64,000 nucleotides of DNA, taken from positions 1 through 64,000 of the forward strand of contig NZ_JAGOBJ010000003.1 in assembly GCF_017983445.1 (NCBI RefSeq), in the 5' to 3' direction. The notes below the pieces were generated by a model that was not told the DNA's origin, did not search any database, and was given only the letters and a program-made list of their open reading frames with translations. The first letter of the stretch is position 1. Each line of letters starts with the position of its first letter. Shown piece by piece: positions 38,605-47,792 of the stretch. This stretch comes from Halomonas sp. (GTDB lineage Bacteria; Pseudomonadota; Gammaproteobacteria; Pseudomonadales; Halomonadaceae). A program made the position numbers and the translations under genes.

Positions 38605-39708
38605 TTACCCGCCCTGCACTAACTGGCTAAGCCCCTGGTCACCATGTTTCACGTGAAACATGCTAACCGAAGTTACTGATTGCCACATATTTTGCAATGC
38701 GGCGGGGTCTACGCTGGTAATAAAAGCCTGACACTGCATCTCTTCAAGCAACTGACAGAAACGCTGTCGGTGCTGTTCATCCAGCTCTGCTGGCAAATCA
38801 TCGATTAAATAGATGCAGTGCCGCTGTGCTGTTCTTTCCAGAAACCGCCCCTGGGCAAGCTTGAGCGCGCTTACTACCAGCTTTTGCTGGCCTCTGGAAA
38901 GTACTTCTACAGCGGGCTGTTTGTTAAGCCTGATACGCAAATCGGCGCGCTGAGGACCTTGCTGGGTGAATCCCATTTGTTGATCGGTTAGCCGATTTTC
39001 CTGAAGTACTTCACCAAGCGTTTTTTGCTTATCCCAACCTCGAGCGTAATTAAGCTTTAAGCCCGGTAAAGGAAGAAGTACGTTAAGCGTCTCTTCAAAG
39101 ACTGGAAGAAACTCGCTAAACCACTCAAATCGTAATCTATCAACTACTTCACCCCAGAGCGCCAGTTCCTGCTCCCAGGCCGCCATTTCCTGGGGGTCTA
39201 TTCTACCACGCCTGAGTAATGCGTTCCGATGTTTCACCGCACGACGCGCTCGCTTCCAAGCTTCAAGAAAGTGTTGTTTCACGTGAAACACTCCCCAGTC
39301 GAAAAACTCTCGACGCCCGGCGGGTGACCCTTCAAGCAATCTAAAGGCATCAGGATTAATCAATTGAAGCGGCATCGCCTCTACTAACTCTGCTAACCGT
39401 ACCCCTTTATCGCCCCGCAGGCGCAGCTCAAGCTCTCTCTGAGCCCTTAACCGGCGAACCCCTATGGCGATCTCAGGTTCACCCTGAAGGCGCCCGTAGA
39501 GCGTCATATAAGGCTGATCTGCCTGAATGGCATTTTTCAACTGTCGGGTGCGAAAAGACCGCCCCATACCTAGAATATGAATGCCTTCCAATAGGCTGGT
39601 TTTACCACTGCCATTTGGACCACTAATGATATTGATTCTGGATGAGGGATGCATCTCAAGCGGGATTAAATTCCGCAGGCCCTGGAAGTTAAGCTGTATC
39701 AGGCTCAT
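38605..39708 (-). CDS. recF: DNA replication and repair protein RecF
   Basis: RecF is an SMC-like ATPase that works with RecO and RecR to load RecA at gaps. The 367-residue product has the Walker A loop IISGPNGSGKTSLLEGI near residue 34, the LSRGQQKLVVSALKLAQG signature motif and the Walker B IYLIDDLPAELD. Two perfect parS palindromes lie inside the coding sequence and dictate the peptides VFHVKQ (about residue 142) and MFHVKH (about 352), the second in a C-terminal tail slightly longer than in E. coli (357 aa). No good Shine-Dalgarno precedes the ATG. Confidence 0.96.
   Translation of the reverse strand: MSLIQLNFQGLRNLIPLEMHPSSRINIISGPNGSGKTSLLEGIHILGMGRSFRTRQLKNAIQADQPYMTLYGRLQGEPEIAIGVRRLRAQRELELRLRGDKGVRLAELVEAMPLQLINPDAFRLLEGSPAGRREFFDWGVFHVKQHFLEAWKRARRAVKHRNALLRRGRIDPQEMAAWEQELALWGEVVDRLRFEWFSEFLPVFEETLNVLLPLPGLKLNYARGWDKQKTLGEVLQENRLTDQQMGFTQQGPQRADLRIRLNKQPAVEVLSRGQQKLVVSALKLAQGRFLERTAQRHCIYLIDDLPAELDEQHRQRFCQLLEEMQCQAFITSVDPAALQNMWQSVTSVSMFHVKHGDQGLSQLVQGG
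38645..38660. promoter_or_regulatory. parS site 3, within the 3' end of recF
   Basis: An exact TGTTTCACGTGAAACA, encoding part of Met-Phe-His-Val-Lys-His in the non-conserved C-terminal tail of RecF. Confidence 0.95.
39275..39290. promoter_or_regulatory. parS site 4, within recF
   Basis: An exact TGTTTCACGTGAAACA inside recF, encoding Val-Phe-His-Val-Lys-Gln. It is the copy closest to oriC, about 3.2 kb from the end of dnaA. Confidence 0.95.
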
Positions 39709-39760
39709 TCAAGCTCGCTGGTTAATATCCCACTGACAATAAGTAGCTAGGCAAAAAGTG

Positions 39761-39790
39761 AAAACGGCGCTTCTCCCGTCAGAAGCGCCG
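39761..39790 (-). terminator. Terminator between dnaN and recF
   Basis: On the minus strand, CGGCGCTTCT-gacggg-AGAAGCGCCG is followed by TTTTCACTTTTTG. The 10-bp G+C-rich stem and T tract lie in the 143-bp dnaN-recF gap, so recF and gyrB probably rely in part on their own promoter or on readthrough. Confidence 0.8.
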
Positions 39791-39851
39791 CTCTCACTGC
39801 ATGGACTACTTTACACACCTTACCTGGCATTAAGGCAAGCCTGACGGCTAT

Positions 39852-40955
39852 TTACAACCGCATGGGCATAACGACGTAAAGCGCGTCGCCGCCACCCGGC
39901 TCTTCAAGCAAGGCACTGCTGTTGGGGTCAGCCAGAGTCACTTGGACTCTGTCTACGCTCAATACAGACAGTACGTCCACCAGATAGCCTACGTTGAAGC
40001 CAACTTCCATGGCCGTGCCGTTATATTCAACCGCCACGTTCTCTTCGGCTTCTTCCTGCTCAGGGTTATTGGCCATTACCTTGAGATTGTTTTCCTCAAG
40101 GTACAGACGCACACCGCGATACTTTTCATTGGAGAGAATCGCAGTACGCGAAAGCACCTGACGCAGCTCGGCCCGCTCGGCGATCAGTACTTTGTCACCA
40201 TTGCGCGGTACAACCCGCTCGTAGTCGGGGAATTTGCCGTCGATCAGTTTAGAAGTGAACGTAAAGTCACCCGTATGGGCACGCACGTGTGTCGAGCCCA
40301 ACGTCAAGCTTACCGGTTCATCACTGTCATCAAGCAGGCGCGAAATCTCAAGAATACCCTTGCGCGGTACAATCAGTTTTTGCGACTGGCTAACCGCAAC
40401 CTCGACCGGACGTGAGCACATCGCCAGGCGGTGACCATCCGTTGCGACCGTACGTAATAGATTACTCTGAATCTCGATCAGCATACCGTTGAGGTAGTAA
40501 CGAACATCCTGCTGAGCCATGGCAAACGATGTGGCTTCAATAAGATGCTTTAATGTGCCCCGCGGAACGCTCAGCTCTTGGCTGCCGTCGGCATCTTCAA
40601 TATTTGGGAATTCTGCGACCGGCAGTGTCGAAAGCGTAAAGCGTGAACGACCGCTGCGCAGTACCGCACGACCATCCTCTACCGCCAGATGAATTTCTGA
40701 TTGATCAGGGAGCGACTTGCAGATATCCATCAGCTTGCGAGCGGGTACCGTCGCGGCGCCAGGTTGGTCCACCTGGCTTGCCACCGTACGCCCGATAAGT
40801 TCGACTTCTAAATCCGTACCGGTTAAGGAGACCTGGTCGCCTTCGACCTGAATCAATACGTTAGAGAGTACAGGCAGCGTTTGACGACGCTCTACCACGC
40901 CTGCCACCAGCGTCAGCGGACGCAGCAATGCCTCGCGGGAAATGGAAAATTTCAT
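39852..40955 (-). CDS. dnaN: DNA polymerase III sliding clamp (beta subunit)
   Basis: The beta clamp encircles DNA and tethers DNA polymerase III. The 367-residue product has three repeated clamp domains. Visible segments are MKFSISREALLRPLTLVAGVVERRQTLPVLSNVLI at the start, the TATDGHRLA-like VATDGHRLAMC in domain 2, FTSKLIDGKFPDYERVVPR and the C-terminal LYVVMPMRL that caps the peptide-binding cleft. ATG 40955 is the family start. Separated from dnaA by 45 bp. Confidence 0.98.
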   Translation of the reverse strand: MKFSISREALLRPLTLVAGVVERRQTLPVLSNVLIQVEGDQVSLTGTDLEVELIGRTVASQVDQPGAATVPARKLMDICKSLPDQSEIHLAVEDGRAVLRSGRSRFTLSTLPVAEFPNIEDADGSQELSVPRGTLKHLIEATSFAMAQQDVRYYLNGMLIEIQSNLLRTVATDGHRLAMCSRPVEVAVSQSQKLIVPRKGILEISRLLDDSDEPVSLTLGSTHVRAHTGDFTFTSKLIDGKFPDYERVVPRNGDKVLIAERAELRQVLSRTAILSNEKYRGVRLYLEENNLKVMANNPEQEEAEENVAVEYNGTAMEVGFNVGYLVDVLSVLSVDRVQVTLADPNSSALLEEPGGGDALYVVMPMRL

Positions 40956-41000
40956 CAACACTCCGATTTTTATCCTGAAAACCTGCAGACCACAGGCTGA

Positions 41001-42473
41001 TTAGCTGGTTAATAGGCGCAACAGATTTTTATAATCTTCGCGAATGTCCGCGCTTTCCTCTTGCAGGGACTTCACCTTGCGGCAGGCGTGGAGCACCGTT
41101 GTATGATCACGGCCTCCAAACGCATCGCCGATTTCCGGCAGACTATGGTTGGTAAGCTCTTTGGCTAACGCCATAGCTACCTGCCGGGGGCGAGCCACCG
41201 AACGCGAGCGTCGCTTGGATAATAAATCCGCCACCTTAATCTTGTAATACTCGGCTACCGTGCGCTGGATGTTATCCACACCCACCTGCTTATCCTGAAG
41301 CGCGAGCAAATCTTTTAACGACTCACGAATAAAATCCTGGGTAATCGGTTTACCCATGAAGTGCGAGTCAGCAATAACTTTTTTCAGCGCGCCTTCCAGC
41401 TCACGAACGTTAGAACGGATTTTTTGAGCAATGAAGAAAGCGGCATCATGAGGTAAATCAACCTTGGCCTGGTCCGCTTTTTTCATCAATATAGCGACCC
41501 GGGTCTCAAGTTCAGGCGGCTCGATCGCCACCGTCAATCCCCAGCCAAAACGGGATTTCAAACGCTCTTCCACGCCGCTGATCTCTTTGGGATAGCGGTC
41601 AGAAGTAAGGATCATTTGCTGGCCACCTTCTAATAACGCATTAAAGGTGTGGAAAAACTCTTCCTGAGAGCGTTCTTTACCAGCGAAAAACTGAATATCG
41701 TCAATTAACAGCGCATCAACACTGCGGTAAAAGCGCTTGAAGTCGTTAATCGCATTAAGCTGAAGCGCTTTAACCATATCCGCGACAAAACGCTCTGAAT
41801 GCAGGTAAACCACCCGGGCATTGTCCCGGCGGCCAGCTAGCGCGTTACCCACAGCATGCATCAAGTGCGTCTTACCTAGGCCTACCCCACCGTATAAAAA
41901 TAGCGGGTTATAGGCACCGCCCGGGTTTTCCGATACTTGTCGGGAGGCGGCGCGGGCCAGTTGGTTCGACTTGCCTTCAACAAAGGTGTCAAAAGTAAAA
42001 TTAGGATTAAGCCCACTGCCGTGCTTAAGGCTTCCTTCCACCTGAACCTGGCGCTCATTGTTGCGGCGACGCGGTGCTTCTTCACGTTCACGCATCTGGT
42101 CAATTTCACGCTCATCGGCAATATCCCCGCGTGGCAGCGTATGTACAGCAGGTGCCGACGGCCGGGCTGTGGCCGCTGAAACGGGGTTGCCCAAATCGCG
42201 AGGTTGAGGGGCTGGTGCCGCTGGGCGGCGGCTGCCCACCGTAAGGCTTACCTTAGGCGGTTTAGAGGGTGCAAGCTCACGAATCAGCTCGCTGATCCGC
42301 TTAGCATACTTGTCACTCACCCAATCACGCACAAAGCGGTTAGGCGCCAGTAAGCGCAGCTCGTTGGACTCTCCTTCTTCTGCCTGGAGTGGACGTATCC
42401 AGGTATTGAATTGCTGTGAATTCAATTCGTCCTGCAGGTAGTCCAGGCACTGCTGCCAAAGCGCGAGTGACAC
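41001..42473 (-). CDS. dnaA: Chromosomal replication initiator protein DnaA
   Basis: DnaA is the AAA+ initiator that binds DnaA boxes and melts oriC. The protein has 490 residues. It has an N-terminal DnaB/DiaA interaction domain (about 1-90), a variable Pro/Ala/Arg-rich linker (about 90-155, longer than in E. coli), the AAA+ core with Walker [18 protein letters not shown] and Walker [14 protein letters not shown], and the domain IV DNA-binding helix-turn-helix ending in the signature [15 protein letters not shown]. First gene of the dnaA-dnaN-recF-gyrB series and next to oriC. Confidence 0.98.
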   Translation of the reverse strand: MSLALWQQCLDYLQDELNSQQFNTWIRPLQAEEGESNELRLLAPNRFVRDWVSDKYAKRISELIRELAPSKPPKVSLTVGSRRPAAPAPQPRDLGNPVSAATARPSAPAVHTLPRGDIADEREIDQMREREEAPRRRNNERQVQVEGSLKHGSGLNPNFTFDTFVEGKSNQLARAASRQVSENPGGAYNPLFLYGGVGLGKTHLMHAVGNALAGRRDNARVVYLHSERFVADMVKALQLNAINDFKRFYRSVDALLIDDIQFFAGKERSQEEFFHTFNALLEGGQQMILTSDRYPKEISGVEERLKSRFGWGLTVAIEPPELETRVAILMKKADQAKVDLPHDAAFFIAQKIRSNVRELEGALKKVIADSHFMGKPITQDFIRESLKDLLALQDKQVGVDNIQRTVAEYYKIKVADLLSKRRSRSVARPRQVAMALAKELTNHSLPEIGDAFGGRDHTTVLHACRKVKSLQEESADIREDYKNLLRLLTS

Positions 42474-42882
42474 TCATCTCACCATCGGTTGAAAACGGCC
42501 GACCATTGTAGCGCCCAAAGGCTCGGTTATCCACACGGGTTTAGCCTTCAATTTCGCCTGTGGACAACTTTCCTTAAGGTCTCGGGACAACCCCCTAACG
42601 ACGTGGGGATAGATTGGGTTTTCCGGTTTTCCAAGGGGCTTAATCACACCAAGCCAACAGCTTATTTGCCGGTTATACGATACTTATGCACATTGTTTTT
42701 ATGATTTTAAAATCATGATAAATATAAAAATTAATAGCTTATCCACAAATTGTATCCCCACTATTAATAACAATAGGTTTTAAAACACTTAACTAGTAAT
42801 AGTAGTTGTCTGGTCAACGAGCAAAGATAGCCCATCCAATAAATGCCCATTGCCTTTTTGTTGCTTTTTGTGCAAGGAAAAA
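42474..42882. other. oriC: Replication origin region (oriC)
   Basis: The A+T-rich gap between divergent dnaA and rpmH contains DnaA boxes TTATCCACA at 42527-42535 and 42739-42747, TTATGCACA at 42684-42692 and TGTGGACAA (reverse, one mismatch) at 42559-42567. A very A+T-rich block (about 42694-42800) includes the perfect 16-bp palindrome ATGATTTTAAAATCAT at 42701-42716, a candidate unwinding region. Position next to dnaA and rpmH, as in Pseudomonas, supports the call; the exact boundaries are not determined. Confidence 0.85.
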
Positions 42883-42911
42883 TTGCACCCGGCGCGGGAA
42901 GTCTCTACAAT
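42883..42911 (+). promoter_or_regulatory. rpmH promoter
   Basis: TTGCAC (42883-42888), a 17-bp spacer and TACAAT (42906-42911) form a strong sigma-70 promoter about 90 nt before rpmH, reading away from oriC. The intervening leader holds a GAAACT...AGTTTC inverted repeat. Confidence 0.7.
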
Positions 42912-43006
42912 TTCCGGTCTTGATTTGAAACTCCCCGGCTAGTTTCCTCACTGGACCGGGTCTTTTGGATTCACATCCGTCCTAAACCACGTGGGAATAA
43001 CGAGTT

Positions 43007-43141
43007 ATGAAACGCACTTTTCAACCCAGCGTTCTCAAGCGCAAGCGCGCGCATGGCTTCCGTGCTCGTATGGCAACCAAAAACGGCCGTGCCGTACTCG
43101 CACGCCGCCGCGCCAAAGGCCGCAAGCGTCTGAGCGCCTGA
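43007..43141 (+). CDS. rpmH: 50S ribosomal protein L34
   Basis: A 44-residue, extremely basic protein: [18 protein letters not shown] at the start, [21 protein letters not shown] in the middle and KRLSA at the end. This is a perfect match to the L34 family and its usual length. It lies directly beside oriC and upstream of rnpA, the universal rpmH-rnpA arrangement. Confidence 0.98.
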   Translation: MKRTFQPSVLKRKRAHGFRARMATKNGRAVLARRRAKGRKRLSA

Positions 43142-43154
43142 TCTCGGATTGCGT

Positions 43155-43556
43155 GTGCCGCATCAAGGCTATCCCCGGTGTTTGCGTCTGCTAAATGCCG
43201 GGGATTTTAGTCACGTGTTTGAACAGGCCGACCTCAAAGTTCATGGCAAAGGTATGATGGCGTTAGCGCGCATGAGTACCCGGGGACATCCCCGCGTCGG
43301 ACTGGTGGTCAGCAAAAAAAATGTAAAGCGTGCTGTCGATCGCAACCGCTTTAAGCGTCTCGTTCGAGAATCCGCCCGACTTCGTCAGGATCACCTACCC
43401 TCAATGGATATCGTGATACTCGCTAAGCGCGGCGTACAGGACATCGATAACGAAACGCTTTTTCGCCAGTTACATGGCATGTGGAAGCGGCTTCAGCGTG
43501 ACGCCCAAACGGTATCAGTAGCACCACCGTCTGATGGCGTAACACGTGACTCTTGA
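43155..43556 (+). CDS. rnpA: Ribonuclease P protein component
   Basis: RnpA is the basic protein cofactor of RNase P, which matures tRNA 5' ends. The sequence has the N-terminal RLLNAGDFSHVFEQA and the RNA-binding RNR signature VSKKNVKRAVDRNRFKRLVRESARL, with about 133 residues. The start was placed at GTG 43155, which has GGA 6 nt upstream; a TTG at 43149 is an alternative. Overlap with the end of rpmH in E. coli-like fashion is nearly kept (13-bp gap). Confidence 0.94.
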   Translation: MPHQGYPRCLRLLNAGDFSHVFEQADLKVHGKGMMALARMSTRGHPRVGLVVSKKNVKRAVDRNRFKRLVRESARLRQDHLPSMDIVILAKRGVQDIDNETLFRQLHGMWKRLQRDAQTVSVAPPSDGVTRDS

Positions 43557-43581
43557 CGATGCATCTCGCCGCTCGACCTTG

Positions 43582-43599
43582 GCCTGCCGCTTGGCAGGC
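43582..43599 (+). repeat. Hairpin in the rnpA-yidC gap
   Basis: GCCTGCC-gctt-GGCAGGC, followed by TTTCG, lies 26 nt after the rnpA stop. It could be a weak attenuator or an RNA-processing structure between rnpA and yidC. The expected yidD gene is absent from this 115-bp gap. Confidence 0.5.
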
Positions 43600-43671
43600 T
43601 TTCGTGTGTCATGGGTCGAGTAAATGATACTGCGCCATTAGCATGTTCATCACCCAGCGGGCAGAACCCTC

Positions 43672-45363
43672 ATGGACGTAAAAAGACTTCTATTACTGAT
43701 TCCACTGGCAGTACTTGCCTATCTACTGGTCATTCAGTGGAATCAGGATTACGGGCCGACAGATTACGACTCGACGCCCGAGATTACTCAAAGCACGAGC
43801 AATGCTGCGCCCTTAAGCGGTAGCGAAGACGAAAACGGTTTAGCCGTTCCGTCAACGTCGGCGCCCAATACGGCGATAGGCGAAGGCATGCCTGGCGACG
43901 CGGAAAGTGAAACGTCCAGCCGTGACCTGATCGCAGTGGTCACCGACGTACTCGACGTACGTATTGATCCGCATGGCGGCGACATCGTGTATGCCGCACT
44001 GCCACAGCATAAAATGACGTTGGATACTGAGCGCAACTATGTGTTGCTTTCAGACAATGCGACGCGCAGCTACGTTGCGCGTTCAGGCTTACAGCTGGAC
44101 GGTCAGGCAAGCCGTATTGCCTTTACTCCGGAAAGCAGCGCCTATCGCATGAGCGATGATGAAGACCAGCTGAATGTCGATCTACGTGCCGAGATTAACG
44201 GCGTCGAGATTACCAAGCGGCTTACCTTCGAACGCGGAAACTATGCGGTCAACGTCAATTACTACGTTGCCAATAATACCGATGCGCCGGTTAGCGCTCG
44301 CTTTATCGGCCAACTGGCGCGTGATAACAGCCCGGACCCGTCAAGCGGCGTTGCCTTGGGCATGAAGTCGTATATTGGTGCGGCCTACTCCACGCCTGAT
44401 GCGCGGTATGAAAAGGTTGATTTCGAAGATATTCGAAACCGCAACTTTGAGAACCGTGAAGCACAAGGCGGCTGGATCGCGATTATTCAGCACTACTTCG
44501 TGTCCGCCTGGGCGCCGGCACAAGACCAGCAGAACCTTTACTACGTTACGACCGATTCAAGCGATCGCAACGTGGTCGCCTTTGCAGGCCCGACCAGCAA
44601 TGTCGCCGCTAATAGTGAAGCAACGTTGGGTGCCACGCTTTATATGGGCCCGAAAGTTCAAGACTATCTTGAACAAGTGGCACCTAATCTGCGTTTAACC
44701 GTCGACTACGGCTGGCTGTGGTTTATTGCCAACCCGCTGTTCTGGCTGCTGGACAAGATCCACGACATCGTGGGTAACTGGGGCTGGTCGATTGTTCTGC
44801 TGACGGTCGTGGTCAAGCTGGTGCTTTTCCCGCTGTCTGCCAAGGCTTACAAGTCCATGGCACGCATGCGTAAGCTGGGCCCGGAAATGCAGCGTCTTAA
44901 AGAGATGTATGGCGATGATCGCCAGAAAATGTCTCAAGAGATGATGAAGTTCTACCAAAAGGAGAAGATTAATCCTTTAGGTGGCTGTTTACCCATCGTG
45001 ATCCAGATGCCGGTGTTTATCGCACTTTACTGGATGTTGCTGGAATCCGTTGAGCTGCGTCACGCGCCGTTCATGTTCTGGATTCAGGATCTGTCGATTA
45101 AGGATCCGTACTTCATCCTGCCGATATTGATGGGTGCGTCTATGTTTGTTCAGCAGATGCTGAACCCGACACCGCCGGACCCGATGCAGGCGAAGATCAT
45201 GAAGATGCTGCCGATTATCTTCACCTTCTTCTTCCTGTGGTTCCCGGCTGGCCTGGTTATCTACTGGGTAGTCAACAACATCATTTCGGTCGCGCAGCAG
45301 TACTTCATAACGCGCAGCATCGAGAAAGACCCAAGCGTAGGTAAAGGGATGCGAACCAAGTAA
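43672..45363 (+). CDS. yidC: Membrane protein insertase YidC
   Basis: YidC inserts and folds inner-membrane proteins, alone or with SecYEG. The 563-residue product has an N-terminal transmembrane helix (about residues 5-21), a large periplasmic beta-super-sandwich domain (about 60-350) after a low-complexity Ser/Glu linker, and the C-terminal Oxa1/YidC domain with five helices. That domain includes WGWSIVLLTVVVKLVLFPLSAKAYKSMARMRKL and NPLGGCLPIVIQMPVFIALYWMLLESVELRHAPF. No clear Shine-Dalgarno is seen. Followed by a strong terminator. Confidence 0.97.
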   Translation: MDVKRLLLLIPLAVLAYLLVIQWNQDYGPTDYDSTPEITQSTSNAAPLSGSEDENGLAVPSTSAPNTAIGEGMPGDAESETSSRDLIAVVTDVLDVRIDPHGGDIVYAALPQHKMTLDTERNYVLLSDNATRSYVARSGLQLDGQASRIAFTPESSAYRMSDDEDQLNVDLRAEINGVEITKRLTFERGNYAVNVNYYVANNTDAPVSARFIGQLARDNSPDPSSGVALGMKSYIGAAYSTPDARYEKVDFEDIRNRNFENREAQGGWIAIIQHYFVSAWAPAQDQQNLYYVTTDSSDRNVVAFAGPTSNVAANSEATLGATLYMGPKVQDYLEQVAPNLRLTVDYGWLWFIANPLFWLLDKIHDIVGNWGWSIVLLTVVVKLVLFPLSAKAYKSMARMRKLGPEMQRLKEMYGDDRQKMSQEMMKFYQKEKINPLGGCLPIVIQMPVFIALYWMLLESVELRHAPFMFWIQDLSIKDPYFILPILMGASMFVQQMLNPTPPDPMQAKIMKMLPIIFTFFFLWFPAGLVIYWVVNNIISVAQQYFITRSIEKDPSVGKGMRTK

Positions 45364-45382
45364 TCCTCCAACGCTTTGCTAA

Positions 45383-45417
45383 CAGACCCCCGCCCTAGTG
45401 CGGGGGTCTGGCGTTTT
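45383..45417 (+). terminator. Terminator after yidC
   Basis: CAGACCCCCGC (45383-45393), loop cctagt and GCGGGGGTCTG (45400-45410), followed by GCGTTTT. A perfect 11-bp G+C-rich stem 20 nt after the yidC stop, separating the rpmH-rnpA-yidC unit from mnmE. Confidence 0.9.
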
Positions 45418-45463
45418 AAAGACGACAAATTCACAATGTAGGCATCTATCAAAGAGGCGCGCC

Positions 45464-46834
45464 ATGGTTGAACGACTTTATACCCAGGATACGATTACTG
45501 CGCTGGCCACTCCGCCTGGCCGCGGTGGTGTGGGCATTATCCGTGTCTCCGGGCCTGCCTGCCGGGATATCGCCAAGGCCATACTCGGTGGCTGCCCTGC
45601 GCCCCGAAACGCTTACTTCGGGCCGTTTAAAGGCCCTGAGAGCGTTATCGATGAAGGTATTGCACTGCTGTTCAACGGCCCGCACTCGTTTACCGGTGAA
45701 GATGTGCTGGAGCTGCAAGGCCATGGTGGCCCGATCATCATGGACATGCTGCTGGAGCGCTGCGTGGCCTTGGGTGCGCGGCTGGCACGCCCTGGCGAAT
45801 TCTCCGAGCGCGCCTTTCTAAACGATAAGCTTGATCTTGCTCAGGCTGAGGCCATCGCCGACCTGATTGACGCCACGTCACGTTCGGCTGCGGAAAACGC
45901 CGTGCGCTCGCTGCAGGGGGAATTCTCAAAGCGTGTGGCCGATTTAGTGGGGCAGCTTATCGAACTGCGTGTCTATGTAGAAGCCGCCATCGACTTCCCT
46001 GAAGAAGAGATCGACTTCCTGGCTGACGGACATGTCGCCAAGCGCCTGGAAGGCGTCCAGCAAGCGCTCAGCGACGTGCGCAAGGCAGCCGGACAAGGGG
46101 CACTAATGCGCGAAGGAATGAGCGTGGTGATTGCCGGGCGCCCCAATGCGGGCAAATCCAGCCTGCTTAACGCATTGACCGAGCAAGACACTGCCATTGT
46201 TACCGATATTGCCGGTACAACGCGGGATGTGCTGCGCGAATATATTCATATCGATGGCATGCCATTACATATTATTGATACCGCCGGTTTGCGCGATACG
46301 CCGGATGCCGTCGAAAAAATCGGCGTCGCCCGCGCCTGGACCGAAATTGAAAAGGCCGACCGTGTGCTGCTGCTGGTCGATGCGTCCACCACCGCGGCAA
46401 CGGACCCCATGATCATCTGGCCGGAGTTTGTGGCAAGGCTCCCTGATCAGAGCCGCCTGACCCTGGTGCGTAACAAAATCGATACCAGTGCCGAACCGGC
46501 AGGAATTGATTTATCCACAGCCACACCGACGTTGCGCCTATCGGCCAAAACCGGTGCCGGTGTGGATAACTTAAAAACCCACCTTAAGGACGTAATGGGT
46601 TTCACCGCCACCACCGAAGGACGCTTCTCCGCACGCCGACGCCACCTGGATGCCCTCGACCGGGCAATGGCAGCGCTCGACACAGGGCGTGCACAGTTAG
46701 ACGGCTACGGGGCAGGCGAACTGCTTGCCGAAGACTTGCGCGACGCGCAGCAGGCACTCGGTGAGATTACCGGCGACTTCAGTGCTGATGATTTACTGGG
46801 TGAGATTTTCGGCAGCTTCTGTATCGGTAAGTGA
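45464..46834 (+). CDS. mnmE: tRNA modification GTPase MnmE
   Basis: MnmE, with MnmG, makes 5-carboxymethylaminomethyluridine at the tRNA wobble position. The 456-residue product has the N-terminal formyl-THF-binding domain ([22 protein letters not shown]), a helical domain, and an inserted GTPase domain (about 215-380: [32 protein letters not shown]). The C-terminal CIGK motif holds the essential cysteine. GAGG precedes ATG 45464. It is not followed by mnmG, unlike the order found in many relatives. Confidence 0.97.
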   Translation: MVERLYTQDTITALATPPGRGGVGIIRVSGPACRDIAKAILGGCPAPRNAYFGPFKGPESVIDEGIALLFNGPHSFTGEDVLELQGHGGPIIMDMLLERCVALGARLARPGEFSERAFLNDKLDLAQAEAIADLIDATSRSAAENAVRSLQGEFSKRVADLVGQLIELRVYVEAAIDFPEEEIDFLADGHVAKRLEGVQQALSDVRKAAGQGALMREGMSVVIAGRPNAGKSSLLNALTEQDTAIVTDIAGTTRDVLREYIHIDGMPLHIIDTAGLRDTPDAVEKIGVARAWTEIEKADRVLLLVDASTTAATDPMIIWPEFVARLPDQSRLTLVRNKIDTSAEPAGIDLSTATPTLRLSAKTGAGVDNLKTHLKDVMGFTATTEGRFSARRRHLDALDRAMAALDTGRAQLDGYGAGELLAEDLRDAQQALGEITGDFSADDLLGEIFGSFCIGK

Positions 46835-46846
46835 CATTATTGCTAG

Positions 46847-47707
46847 CTACTCTTCTACCCACCAATCTGCCTTATAGCGGCTTTGCGCACCTAAATAAGG
46901 GGTCAGTTGGGCCATGGCCGATGCCAGACGCTCATCAAGCCCCCAGGGCGGGTTAACCACCAGCATACCGCTGCCGTACATGCCGTGGGTCTGCTCGCCC
47001 AGCTCACGCAGCAAAAGCTCGCTACGCCATATCTTGCGCACGCCGCTCGTCTTCAGCGCGTCCAGCAGTACGTGATGGTGGCCCGCTGGCAACAGCGGAT
47101 ACCAGACTAACACTACGCCATGGCGCGCCTTTTCAAACGTATAAGCGATGGTATCGGCCACCTCCTGGTATTCCGCTTTACGCTCAAAACTCGGATCAAT
47201 CAACACGCAAAGCCTTGGCGTGGCCACCGGTAACATAGTGCTTAACCCATTAAGCCCATCGCCATAAATACGTCGTGCCTGAGTGGCCAGCGCTTGGGAG
47301 GCCAGGTCCTGGGCGACTAAGTGCTGGTGCTCGCCGGGGTGCAGCTCAAAAAGGCGCAGTTTATCCTGGTTGCGTAACGACTGACCGAACCACCAGGGCG
47401 ATCCCGGATAGTGAGTCAGCTCGCTAGGCGTTGGCTGCGCGCTCGTTAATACATGCATCCAATCCGTTAACAGGGGATCCGTTAGCTGGTCGCGCTTCTG
47501 CCATAAAGGCCAAATACCCTCACGATACTCTTGAAGCCGTTGCGTCTCTTTGGTGGCGAGTGGGTAAAGCCCACGACCTGCGTGAGTATCCACATATGTA
47601 ATGGCTGTTTTTTTACGTAATAAATAATCATTAACGCCGTAAAGGGTTAGATGCTTGTGTACATCGGCAAAGTTACCGGCATGATAAGCGTGTTGATAAG
47701 ACAGCAT
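46847..47707 (-). CDS. rlmJ: 23S rRNA (adenine-2030-N6)-methyltransferase RlmJ
   Basis: RlmJ methylates A2030 of 23S rRNA with SAM. The 286-residue product has the family start MLSYQHAYHAGNFADVHKH, YVDTHAGRGLY, and the catalytic VLIDPSFERKAEY. This reads DPSFE where most N6-adenine methyltransferases have DPPY/F; the same form is seen in RlmJ. NPPWGLDE lies near the C-terminus. It converges with mnmE, 12 bp away. Its promoter must lie in or near the short gap after the upstream terminator (47731-47763). Confidence 0.95.
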   Translation of the reverse strand: MLSYQHAYHAGNFADVHKHLTLYGVNDYLLRKKTAITYVDTHAGRGLYPLATKETQRLQEYREGIWPLWQKRDQLTDPLLTDWMHVLTSAQPTPSELTHYPGSPWWFGQSLRNQDKLRLFELHPGEHQHLVAQDLASQALATQARRIYGDGLNGLSTMLPVATPRLCVLIDPSFERKAEYQEVADTIAYTFEKARHGVVLVWYPLLPAGHHHVLLDALKTSGVRKIWRSELLLRELGEQTHGMYGSGMLVVNPPWGLDERLASAMAQLTPYLGAQSRYKADWWVEE

Positions 47708-47730
47708 GGTCGCTCGACATCAAGTGAACA

Positions 47731-47763
47731 AAAAAGCCCGCTATGGGAGCATAGCGGGCTTTG
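47731..47763 (-). terminator. Terminator after the OmpA-lipoprotein gene
   Basis: On the minus strand, AAAGCCCGCTATG-ctcc-CATAGCGGGCTTT is followed by TTTG. The 13-bp stem lies 30 nt beyond the stop of the OmpA-family gene and just before rlmJ. Confidence 0.9.
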
Positions 47764-47792
47764 AAGGACAATGCGCGGGTTACACGGGGGAC

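Noticed and set aside
42474-43006. A protein-coding gene in the oriC gap
   Set aside because: Short frames here lack ribosome-binding sites, and the DNA is A+T-rich with DnaA boxes; best read as origin and rpmH leader.
43611-43823. Possible yidD remnant in the rnpA-yidC gap
   Set aside because: The frame overlaps the yidC start and its translation lacks the conserved YidD Cys/Pro motifs (CRFxPSCS).
46511-46519. TTATCCACA inside mnmE as a DnaA box
   Set aside because: A single 9-mer within coding sequence is likely by chance; no cluster or A+T-rich context.
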